A stretch of DNA of 64,000 nucleotides from Jackrogersella multiformis (lineage: Eukaryota > Ascomycota > Sordariomycetes > Xylariales > Hypoxylaceae): NCBI GenBank assembly GCA_902806575.1, contig CADCXD010000002.1, forward strand, positions 930,001 through 994,000, written 5' to 3'. The stretch's first letter is position 1. The number at the start of each line of letters is the position of its first letter. The translations under genes were made by a program, and so were the position numbers. Shown piece by piece: positions 24,062-33,713 of this stretch. Below the pieces are notes generated by a model that saw only the letters and a program-made list of their open reading frames with translations, had not been told where the DNA came from and made no database searches.

Positions 24062-26071
24062 ACTGAGGGAAAGTGAAGTGAAGGCCGCCTGGGTGTTGAT
24101 TGCTATAACTGTTAAGATGTCCTTATTCCACCCGTCCAAAGTAAATATTAATAGCGCAGGATACTATATCATAAACATCGAAATAGATATATCACGGTGA
24201 GTTCCGGGTTGCTCTTAAGTCTTTATGCCAGGCTGGTTCGGTAATGGGGGCAAATAATGTATCCAGTACAGTGGAACGGATTCGTCAGTCGTGCGTGGCC
24301 AGCCGGGGCGAATAACAGATTTAGGGATTATTAAAAAGGTCTTAAAAGGGAATGACGGCTCAAGGCTGCGGGGAAATGATAATATTATTTATTATTTGAA
24401 AGAAAAAGAAGCAATCCAGTTGCTCGGCATGGTGTGAGTAAGAAAGACGGGGGATCGGTTGGCCGAGTGTGACGAAGCGATAGGCTTGATATCTAAGCCA
24501 CTCCGGGCTTCGTCAGGGTACTTGAGAGAGTCTCAAGATGTTATGCGCACGTCTTCTTGTCATATGAACCAGGATTATCAAATCGTAGACGATCCTGACT
24601 TGATCTTCAAAGCACGGTGAAAGACAGGGGAGAGTGTGTAGTGGGGAGTCCGCGCATAGCAGTGTGGGCTTGGCACAGTTTGACGCGCGTCCATTAACGT
24701 CCTCGACACTCGCTCTAATGAAGTCAGGGGCTATGTTATGAAAGGTCATTTGGGCCTTTTGGAGGAAATAAAGCTAAGCAAATTTGTTTGACAAGTTCTT
24801 TAGTTCCTACTTGTAAACGCAAGCAAGTTACCTAGGTAGGTAGCATGACTCGATGAAAACAAAGCCGAGGCGTTTTCCGGAACTGATGGACAAGGCCCTA
24901 CGATCCTGATACCGTTGGTTGTATCAAGTGTCGGGCCAGGGCTGCCAGGATCCATTCTGAAGGGGTCCCCAGAGAGACATCAGACAGTACTGAGCACGGG
25001 TTTTTCAAGACCGACCAATTGCCAATGTTTGAAGTAGCTTAAAATAGCTCACAGCGCTTCGACTTTGTCGGCGATCCAAGGTATTATTTGGGAAATGTTT
25101 TTGTTTCTTCCCATCTCTTCACATTGTGGCTTAAGTTGTTGTTATTCTGGTAAAGAGTCAGCATGAAAATGAAATCCGACTAGTCACTAGGGCTGAATCA
25201 GGTTGGGAACGAGGAACCGGCAGGCAAACGAATTAACCGAGTTCTGACTAGAGATTGACGAGATTGACATATAGCCATTGGTCACCAATTGAGGCTCTGC
25301 GAGTGACCGCGTAAAAAGATGAAAGAATGAGGTCTAGAATCTAGAATAGTAAACGTCTTGCCTAATACGGAAATTCATGATGCCAAGGTGACAGTTGAGA
25401 AAATCGAATAGGGAAAGACGATGCGATTAAATAAAGTAGGTAGATATGCACCCAGGTAGGTACGCTAGATTCTTGTGTTGCAACGAGAAACCTAACTTTC
25501 CCGAATAACTTTCCCGATTAGATTAGATTTCATTTAAAATATCGGTAGGTACAAGCTACCTAGGTAGGTAATTACGTTTGACTTGTCCTATGTAACGAAC
25601 CTTATTATGTGGGAGGACAAGATTGACGATAAGGTGCCCGTTTACAGGAAAGCATGAGCCACATCTCGACGCCTCTTCACGCCTCTTTTCCGCCCCTTTC
25701 CAACTCTTCCAACTCTTCCAACCAACTCCAACTTCTATCTTCGAAGTAAGCACTTAACACCTGAGGGTTTGAGGCGTTATTCTAATAACCAATCAATCAA
25801 CACAATATCCTTCTGCCTGCAAGCCCCTCGTTTAAATAGACAAACCTGCCTCGTCACCAGGCGATGAGCGAATAAGACTCGGTGATACAAAATGGAGGTG
25901 TCGTACAATAAAACGGGCGGACGCAACTGGGAAAGGGGAGATGGATTGCTTGCCTCGCATCTTTTCTGTCGTCTACTACAATACTAGCTATCATAGGCGT
26001 GTACCATAACATATTGAACTCAAAAACTTCCCTTGTGCCGCCAAGCTGTATACATGCTCCCAAGTCTTGCC
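24062..26071. other. Divergent intergenic region (2.0 kb), no gene seen
   Basis: No coding segment is recognised. It holds the promoters of the aspartic protease (leftward) and the V-ATPase proteolipid (rightward). CCTAGGTAGGTA words occur near 24831 and 25558, and CAACTCTTC tandem copies near 25700. A 78-codon minus frame at 24513-24749 lacks any signature. Confidence 0.55.
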
Positions 26072-27131
26072 ATGTCCCAACAAGCCATCCTATCCGACAT
26101 GAACGCCGCATTCGGGGAAGCGGTCTACGATCCTCGCTGGTCTGTCTCCCACGCACTCCGAGGCTCTAACAAATCCAACCAACTAGATAGATAGATAGAT
26201 AGATAGGCGCTAACTACGCAATCATATACCTACAGCCCGGTATACGCTGTACGTGTGAAGCTCGCTCGGTGCCAAGTTTGTCTTCGAGCGTCGTCTGACC
26301 TCGCACGTCCCCACAGTCCTTCTTCGGGGCCATGGGCTGCGCAGCCTCGATAGTCTTCACCGTCCTGGGCGCGTCCTACGGGACGGCCAAGTCAGCCGGG
26401 GCGATATTCTCCTCGGGCGTCATCCGCCCAGAGCGGCTCATGCAGAACACGTAGGCTAGCCCACCACGCCACATCACACACCTCACCTCACCCCATTCCT
26501 TCTCTCGGGCGGTATATCCGTCGGCCTTGGCCCGCCCGAAGCAACGAGGAGGCAGAGGCAGCGCTAACATCGGCCCGCGAACTCGCGCGATGCAGGCTCT
26601 GCGCGATCATGGCCCAGATCCTGTCCATCTACGGGCTCGTAGCCAGCGTCATCATCTCGCGCGTAAGTGACGCCTTATCCCCGTCGCGGGAATCCTTAGC
26701 TCTCGAACTTGCAGAAGCAATGGTTATTAACCCTAGTGCAGGACCTGGTCGAGAAGCTCCCCCTGCACCAGGGCTTTCTTCAACTTGGCGCGGGAATTAG
26801 CGTCGGGCTCACCGGGCTCGCGGCCGGCTTCGCCATCGGTATAGTAGGGGACGCGGGAGGTTAGTCTACCTAGCCTAGTACCAATACTTCACCCCATTCC
26901 CCTTCCCTTTCGTTTCCTGTCACCCCCAGGTCTTCTTGGCGGTCGCTATAATCGGCGGAATACAAGACTGATAGACGTGAGCCAGTGAGGGCTAGCAGCC
27001 AACAGCCGCGTCTCTACATTGGCATGGTCTTGATTCTGATCTTCGCCGAAGTCCTCGGCCTCTACGGCCTTATAGTCGGAATTTTGATGTTGACTAAGTC
27101 GAAGGAGAACGTCACTCAGTGGCCGTATTAG
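26072..27131 (+). CDS. V-ATPase proteolipid subunit c paralog (Vma3-like)
   Basis: Six exons (26072-26139, 26236-26248, 26317-26450, 26596-26662, 26742-26859, 26986-27131) give 181 residues; the family is usually about 160. It would form part of the membrane c-ring that carries protons into vacuoles and endosomes. Four membrane helices are seen. CPVYASFFGAMGC opens TM1. 'GFAIGIVGDAGVR' and 'QQPRLYIGMVLILIFAEVLG' match subunit c closely, and the proton-carrying Glu is present (E155). TM2 is divergent: 'MQNTLCAIMAQILSIYGL' replaces the usual MxSIIPVVMAGIIAIYGL. The N-terminus is about 17 residues longer than usual and the C-terminus adds KENVTQWPY. Exon 2 is only 13 nt but restores CPVYA with a GTACGT donor. 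Intron 1 uses a weak donor (GTCTGT). An in-frame ATG at 26054 could add six residues. Codons are GC-rich. Confidence 0.85.
26184..26207. repeat. GATA tetranucleotide microsatellite
   Basis: Five tandem GATA units inside intron 1 of the V-ATPase proteolipid gene, between the donor and the CTAAC branch site. Confidence 0.85.
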
Positions 27132-27538
27132 GAAATATTTCATGAGTACACGTAGAGTAGGTAAGTATGTTTGTACTGCCGGAGAGCACATACGGAGCTA
27201 GGAGGTTTGGTTGACTGCGTAGACTATCAGTTGGACATTGTAGTACTTGTACATCGAATTCCAGCTGTATTACTTCCAACGCGTAGTCTTATTTACCGCC
27301 TGAATCGTATTAAAAACACAAAACCTTAAGTCACTACGCGAACTCCTTATTCCGTGGATGCCACCTAACCTTGTCTGAAACTCGTGATATTTCGGATATG
27401 TTCGTCTTATTGACTATCCATTCCGAATGGGACACATCATCGTAAGTATTATAGAACAACGAACTCCTCTGTACAGTCCCGGTCCTCTGCCGTAAGGTTG
27501 TCGCGATTTAGTCGTGGCCTCGACTGCACTCGGACATT
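27132..27538. other. Tail-to-tail spacer
   Basis: 407 bp between the converging 3' ends of the V-ATPase proteolipid gene and SNX41. Nothing beyond presumed 3' untranslated sequence is seen. Confidence 0.6.
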
Positions 27539-29713
27539 CTACGTCTCGTCGATCTTGTCAACCTCGGCCTTTGCTTCTTCCCAAGTCTCCTTGTTCTTCC
27601 TGGCCCACTCAATTTGGCTTTTGGCATAAGCAAGCTTGTGATGGCAATTAGCTGAATATTAGGCTTTAGAACAGACGTCGGAATTGACTTACCATATACC
27701 GCTTAAGGTCGTCCTCTTTCTCATTCTGGAATCTCTTCAGATCCTGTAATATGCTTGCACCCGCGTCCCTCACATCTTGCGCCGCCGCTACCTGGGCCTG
27801 TTCGAGTTGCTCGATGCTCTCGCGTGTTTTTCCTATCGCGTCGCGACGGGTCCTTTCCGGGTCAACGTCGGCCACACCTTGAATAGCATGGCGAATTGGG
27901 CCGAATATCTTATTGGTAATGGAGTTGCCGCTCGGAACCTTCTTATGGTTCGGATGAGAGGCCGAACGCTCAGGAACTCCTACCCTTGCCGAGGGCGCCG
28001 CCGAGAAATCCCCATGGTTAGGAGGAAAATCCGAATCTATAGAGGCCGTGTCCTCCCCACTGCTCTCCTTGTAGTGCGGTGACGAGGTTTCTCTCATGCT
28101 AGACGATCTCCGGGGTGGATGAGCCTGATGACCGCCCCCGATCTGCTGGCTACTGCTGAGATATTGGTCGATTCGCTTTGCCTCGGCCTCGCTGGTCTCT
28201 AGTTGTTCTAGGAGAAGTTTCTTTTTCAAGAGTTCGTCATTGGCCATCTCTTGCTGAACTCTCTTCAAAATCCTGTAGCGCAATACGCCGCGGACAACCC
28301 CGGCAAACTGTGCGCTTTCTCTCATAGGTTCGGCAAAGCTCGCTCCTAGCGAACTTGACAATTCCTCGGTCGCAATGTATGACGAGTCCGCAGCTTGACC
28401 TACCCGCTCAATAGCCGCCGCGAGAGATGGCGACGGTTCGGACAGCGCAAAAGCATTGAACTTGGCGCCTAGATCTGAAAGATCTGTGGAGAGAGAACTT
28501 AGGTGGTTAAGCGTGCGCCTGTTGACCTTTTCCATAGGCCCCGTTAATGCTTGCTCCAGTTCTTTGATCGACGCTTCGAAGGTGATAAAATAGGGATCCA
28601 GTTCCTGCTCATCCAAATCATGAGCCTCGGGGGGGAATCGACGGAGTATCTGAGAAGCAACCGTCCCAGAACTGTCAAAAACGGGACCCGGTGATGGATT
28701 TACAGGCGACTTTAGTTTGGCCGAAGAAGCCGGCACCGGAAGATACGAGTGGGCTGGAGTAGGGTTTGCGGCATCCAGCGGGGGCGCTTTCATAATGGAT
28801 TTGGGAATAGATGAAATAGGGTGGGAATGAAGAACCTCATTCTAAGACTATATTAGTCATAGGCATGCGCCTGAACAATACGGCAACAGACATACCCAGC
28901 TAACGTTCGGGTCGAGAAATCTCCATAGAACTCCATCGTCTCGAACTTGCTCCATCCGTCGGCAGCGGTTCAAGAAGACGGCTAACATGCGTTTTCGCAG
29001 GTCAATAATCTGCTGGTCTTGCTTTGCATTAGTCGGGTTTGCGGCGTAGTCTGCCATGGTATGCTTCTCAGGAATCGGGGGGATGATAAGGGTAGGGTGA
29101 AGTCTAGTCAGCGCATCGCGTAACGATGCGAATTCGGAATATCGACGTCGGACTTCAAGGTCCTGGATTCTATATTAGTGAGGGAAGCCGTAAAAGCTCT
29201 AGATAGAAGCCTACCCCTGTTCTAATAGTATAGACGATGTATTTACCACCACTCTCCATACTCTTTCCGGCATCGGTGATCAAGACAGGGAGCTCGGGGT
29301 TTTCGTAGAGAATCTGCTCGATCCGGCTATCGTAGCCGCCTGGCTTCCTTCGCGGTTCTGCCTGATTCCGAGACTGAGCTCCATACTCCTCGTCGCTTTC
29401 GGTGTCGGCAAGTTGCCGTCCATAGGTTGGAATAGGCGGCGCATCTTCGCTTGTGGAGGATGGGGTGTTTGGTGTCTCGAAGCGATGGGCTTGGTCTACA
29501 TATTCCCAGTCGGGATCAGCCTCGTCAGGAGAGTCATCCAACGCTACGTTTTCCCACATTATTTTTCCTGGATCCCGGCAGAGCAAGAAGATTTGAGGGA
29601 GACTTACAGTCGTGAGACCCTGGGGAAGTAGGGTGTGCAGAGGATGAGGTTACGGAATCGCGACGGTCGAAGCTCGTGCCGTAGGGATTGTTGTCTTCCT
29701 CGTCGTTCCACAT
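27539..29713 (-). CDS. snx41: Sorting nexin Snx41 (PX-BAR)
   Basis: Five exons (29713-29608, 29543-29215, 29162-28896, 28841-27693, 27634-27539) encode 648 residues. The N-terminus MWNDEEDNNPYG is typical of fungal Snx41. The PX domain lies at about 110-235 and binds PI3P, with 'LEVRRRYSEFASLR' and 'LIIPPIPEKHTMADYA'. The linker 'KAPPLDAANPTPAH' is a hallmark of the same subfamily. The C-terminal half (about 290-640) is a helical BAR-like region broken by a Ser-rich insert. Snx41 works with Snx4 in retrieval from endosomes and in selective autophagy. Introns are 64, 52, 54 and 58 bp. The intron 1 acceptor (AACGTAG, ending 29544) is the least certain site. The more consensus CAG at about 29557 would create an in-frame TGA. 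The gene converges with the V-ATPase proteolipid gene. Confidence 0.95.
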
Positions 29714-30725
29714 GATGAATCACTTTTGACCACGGCAACTTGTTAAACAAAGCTTATGCCTAAGCGATATCAACAGCGACGACTCAGGTGAACCAAGTTG
29801 GCCTTGGTCGCCAGGGCGTTGCGACGTACCGTAGGTAGGTATGAGAACGGAGAAGGCGGGGGAGGGGAGAGAATCAATAAATGGACGCCGATAGAAATAA
29901 TTCTAAAGTTGAGATAGGAAGAATGAGATTACGGGTATCAATTATCTTCTAACGTGCGCCGTATTGTAGAAACTTGTATTAACTAACAACTTTGGAATAA
30001 TTAGTAGGTAGGTATGTAGAAACGATATGAGTCCTGTAGGTTTACCGAATTGAGCTCATGGTAGGTAGGTACTGACTGGTAACTGGTACTGGGAGGTCGA
30101 TAGCTTGTGGGCGTGCGGAAAGTGGGAGCCTTGTTGGTGGCTGCTACGTGAGGTCATGTCTCAAATTAGGTCAATCAGGCACTTGGACCACACTTTCTTA
30201 GTTTATTAGTACCTAGGTACCTTCCAATTAGTGATCTACACCTGGTATTTTATGTAGGTACCTATAAAGGTACCTAGGTACTTGAGCCGAGCTCCGAGAC
30301 GATGTCGACGAAAGTGAACATACAGTAGGTTCAAGGTCAATTTATAGATCAAAGAATATCATATAATTATAATTATATTAATTGAGGTGAATCATGGTTG
30401 AACGACAGTAGACAACAGCACGTATTCACCTTATTGTACAAAGTAGCTCTATCGTACAACTTCCCCTCCATGATAAGCCTCCATCATCTCCATGGTGTTT
30501 AAGGGTACCAGGGTACCTAGGTACATAGGTAAGTATCAACCTTGGAAATGGGCTGAACCGGAAATACTCCACTAGGTACCTAAAGATCATCAAAATACCT
30601 AGTTCGAAATAGGCGTTTATTGGATAACATTTGTGCGTAGCATAGTTCTCGATTGATTAGCAGGTAGCAAGTGATATATCTGACCTTCCTTGCTTCCCTG
30701 GAACAAGCCAGAGAATACAACGAAA
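29714..30725. other. AT-rich intergenic region, no gene seen
   Basis: About 1 kb between the SNX41 start and the U2 gene 3' end. It contains dense TACCTAGGTA words at 30209-30282 and 30504-30534 and an ATAATTATAATTATATTAATT run near 30362. No coding segment is recognised. Confidence 0.6.
30209..30282. repeat. TACCTAGGTA palindrome cluster
   Basis: Three palindromic words (TACCTAGGTACC, TAGGTACCTA, GGTACCTAGGTAC) within 75 bp, separated by unrelated sequence. Confidence 0.75.
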
Positions 30726-30916
30726 GTGTTCGCGTCACCTGGAGGCAGTGTAATACCAGAGACACAGTGGGAGCATCATGCGCAAGCACAGAGGGGGTGC
30801 TCCATGGGAACAAAAATAAGAGTAATCAAAGATTGAGTCACTATGTGACTCTTCCAGAGATTAAACTGAAAAGAACAGATACTACACTTGATCTAAGCCG
30901 AAAGGCAAAGAGAGCT
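30726..30916 (-). ncRNA. U2 spliceosomal snRNA
   Basis: The minus strand reads CTCTTTGCCTTTCGGCTTAG, then ATCAAGTGTAGTATCTGTTC, the near-invariant 5' half of U2. The branch-site-pairing GUAGUA is at 30885-30880. Stem-loop IIa follows (GAGTCACATAGTGACTC, perfectly self-complementary, about 30852-30836). The Sm site ATTTTTG is at 30817-30811. The 3' half ends in a stem-loop IV with TCTGGTATTACACTGCCTCC. The size of about 191 nt matches the 188 nt of human U2. The ends were placed by comparison with known U2 RNAs and may be off by several bases. The RNA pairs with intron branch points, and the CTAAC/CTGAC branch sites of the introns here are its expected targets. Open frames across it on either strand are not proteins. 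Confidence 0.95.
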
Positions 30917-32382
30917 GAAGAGGAAAGGAAAAAAAGAAGGGAAAGGGAAGAGAGAAGAGCTGAGAATATATACTATTAAAGCACAGGCTAGCGGTGGGGT
31001 GATTATTCGAAGGCGGTGAGACTAGCAAAAACTATGTCATCGCTTCCTTGGCAGGCACATAGTACATAGGTACTTATGTACAGCCCAGTTCGCACTTACC
31101 TCACAAGCTCTGCTGATTTTGATGGCTACCACGTGACCCATTCACACATATATACTCGAGGTCCCCATTTAGCAAACCTACCTTTTGATTTCTCTTTTTC
31201 TTTTCATACTTACCTTATTCGGAGAACCCTCTCTCAGGCATGAGGGTTTTCAAGGGGGATAGCCTGCATTGCACAGCGCGGAGCTGGCCCTCTTCTATTA
31301 TCCCTCGTGGATCGTAGCGGGTGCAATTTTTGATGTCTTTTTGTTTTCATTGTGCTCGATGCTAAAATGCATCGCCACGAGGAAGGCGATACTTAGACGG
31401 CGCATGGCGTTTCGTCTTGTATTTGGTGGCATCTTGAATATGACGTGCGGTCTCATAAATCTACGGACCACTTGTGTACTGTTATTTGGTACCCGCCATG
31501 TCGGTTGTCCACCTAGGGTAGGTATCATTGCTATTGAGATGCCCATATATAGTACAATCTCATAAATCCACTGGAAGTGAAAGTAGGTATGGATCACGAG
31601 ATTATCAGGTACCTAACTAGCTTTGGGTTGGTTCTTGATCTGTATTAATAATACTGAAACTAAACGAACGGTGTCATTATATTTATACATTCAATTGTCT
31701 CACTGGGAAAAGTCGGTCCAGTAACTAAAGAAACTTGGTTAGGTATGTATGTATAGGAAATAATAGAATAGAATGGCACTTGATGCCAAGTGTATCGTAT
31801 ATCTAGCTTGACATGATCGTATTGCCTTATGAAGGGATCAAATACCTAGGTACCTAGTCACCATCACTGTAAATCATTCTGACCTTCCTGCCATGTCAGT
31901 CAAAATGGTGAGATGCCGAATATTCATTTTCAACTATTGTCATGTATCACGCCGCTTCTAGACCTTATTTCGTCCTCGCCTCTGAACACGTTCCCGCGTG
32001 AACCTCATAGCGTTAATAACGACGTAATGGACTTCCAGATTGAAAAGTCACTTCGGATGAAGAAACGGGTGACGTTGTAAATCCTGATGAGCTTTCGTAG
32101 GTTTGGTGGGTATAAAATAATGTACACTCCACGATCGGGTTATTTTTATAAAGCCTCTTACTCCAACAAACCTTGGAAACCATAACATCTTTAGGTCTTC
32201 CTCGGCTCGCACCTCGACAAGGGTATACAAATCACAACCCATTTCAACGCCTCTGTAACATCCAAACCTGTTATGAAGTTACCGAATTGACTTTGCTCAG
32301 AAACAACCACAAGCTCCTTTTAATCCAAAAGTGTCGCCATTTATTTTCCCAACTCCTGAAAATGCAAAAAGTCCATTACATT
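30917..32382. other. Intergenic region with U2 promoter, no gene seen
   Basis: The first 100 bp hold the likely U2 promoter. Frames at 31269-31565 and 31298-31597 overlap on opposite strands and show no family signature. A CCTAGGTACCTAG word lies near 31844. No RNA gene other than U2 is recognised. Confidence 0.55.
30964..30973 (-). promoter_or_regulatory. TATA-like box upstream of U2
   Basis: On the minus strand TATATATT lies about 50 nt before the inferred U2 5' end, a plausible Pol II or snRNA promoter element. An AG-rich stretch on the plus strand (CT-rich in the U2 sense) separates it from the gene. Confidence 0.45.
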
Positions 32383-33713
32383 TCATAGTGGTCTTCCATA
32401 ACTCCGAGTTGCATATCGAAGCATCACAATTGAATACCTGAAATATGTTAATCATAAAGTTCATTGTTGGCTCCGATGAAAGTCCATCGACTTACGTGAT
32501 AATTCCCCCTATCGCAATCAAGACCCCTATGACCGACTTATCTCCAACGGATCTTCCAGAGGTGGCCCAGCCAAGTGCCACTATGAGACACGTCTTTAAG
32601 TGCCCAACAACTGTGCTCGAAACCGGACCCGTCTGGCCCACAATGAAGAACTGCGACAGGTTGATCAAGGCGGCGAATATGCCAGACTAGGCAACGTCAG
32701 TTATCATATAAGCATACACGTTATCAATGACTTACCATCAAAATCATAAACCACCGACCCACGGGGACTTCGGTCCAGGTGGGGAACGTATCAATAAAAG
32801 GAATAGCGTAAAGTAGAAGGAATGCCGAGACAGGCGCCTGGTTGAATAGTAGCTGCATGCTCGACACCTGAAGTTTTCGCTGATAACTTTTGATCCATAC
32901 TGTATATAGTGACGAAGCAAATATACCACTGAAGGCAAATATCACGCCCAAACCTGATGTAGTCTTGACACTAGCATCTTCTGTCGGAAGCGAGTCATAG
33001 TAAGAAACCATGCCAACTCCTAGACAAGCAGGGAAAAGTGCGATGATTGCGTTTTGAGGTAATATGGACTTGTATAAGACAAAATCCATAGTTGCAACAG
33101 TCGGAGTAAGCAGAATCCGTGCAACCTGGTAGAAAGTAACGGTGGAGAATGCCAAAGATAAGTTTGGGAGAATGACGTTAAGTGACATGGCAACAGAAAG
33201 GGGTATGATCTCTCGAAAAGTAGTACGGCGAGGATTGAAGTATGCAAACCGAGGTCGCGATAATGTGAACAGAAGCAACCAGGTCATGAAAAAGTGGAAG
33301 GCGGCAAATGTCAGCTGCGCAAGCTTCAACGAAGGATCAGAGAAAATAGCCTTGTTTGTAAAAACCTATAGGGTCATGGTATCATATTAGTGAAACTCAC
33401 AAGACCAGGATAAACAAACGAGAACACATACAATGCCTATGGTGGCTAAAGTGTTGACTACTATCCAGAAAACAGCCCAGCCAAAGCTGCTTTTGGGGGA
33501 ACTCCGAATAGTTTGATTACTAGTCAAATTCTCTAATAAACCTTGACCTGCCTCGGTGTCCCCAAGGTTTCGCTGGTCTATGATGGCATGCTGAGAGCCG
33601 CGACCATCGTCTATGCTGTCGAAGTTGGTGAACTGGCCCCCTTCAATGTGAAGCTCCGCGGACGATGAAGCACCAGATGAGGGCTGCCTAGGACGGCTAC
33701 TCAAAGATGCCAT
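32383..33713 (-). CDS. Triose-phosphate/nucleotide-sugar transporter family protein
   Basis: Four exons (33713-33432, 33365-32736, 32686-32496, 32437-32383) encode 385 residues. Introns are 66, 49 and 58 bp with GTATGT, GTAAGT and GTAAGT donors. Residues 1-75 are a Ser-rich cytosolic tail. About ten membrane helices follow in the drug/metabolite-transporter fold. 'IVFTNKAIF' in TM1 is typical of TPT/SLC35 proteins, as is the block 'SQFFIVGQTGPVSSTVVGHL' then KTCLI near 325-350. Such proteins exchange phosphorylated sugars, nucleotide sugars or similar organic anions, usually in Golgi or ER membranes; the substrate cannot be told. The short last exon, ending in a TGA at 32385-32383, completes the final helix and a basic tail. 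Confidence 0.9.

Noticed and set aside
25854..26156. 100-codon minus frame opposite the first exon of the V-ATPase gene
   Set aside because: The plus strand carries a consistent spliced protein, so this is a shadow.
29544..29560. CAG near 29557 as acceptor of SNX41 intron 1
   Set aside because: It would join T with GA to make an in-frame stop. The AACGTAG acceptor at 29544 keeps the frame.
30671..30979. A plus-strand open frame of 102 codons ending in a Glu/Arg/Lys-rich tail
   Set aside because: It is the antisense of the U2 snRNA gene and its CT-rich upstream spacer. The conserved RNA explains the sequence fully.
31269..31597. Two overlapping frames of about 98 codons on opposite strands, one with hydrophobic stretches
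   Set aside because: Neither has a family signature. The plus frame lacks an early ATG, and overlapping open frames on both strands suggest chance.
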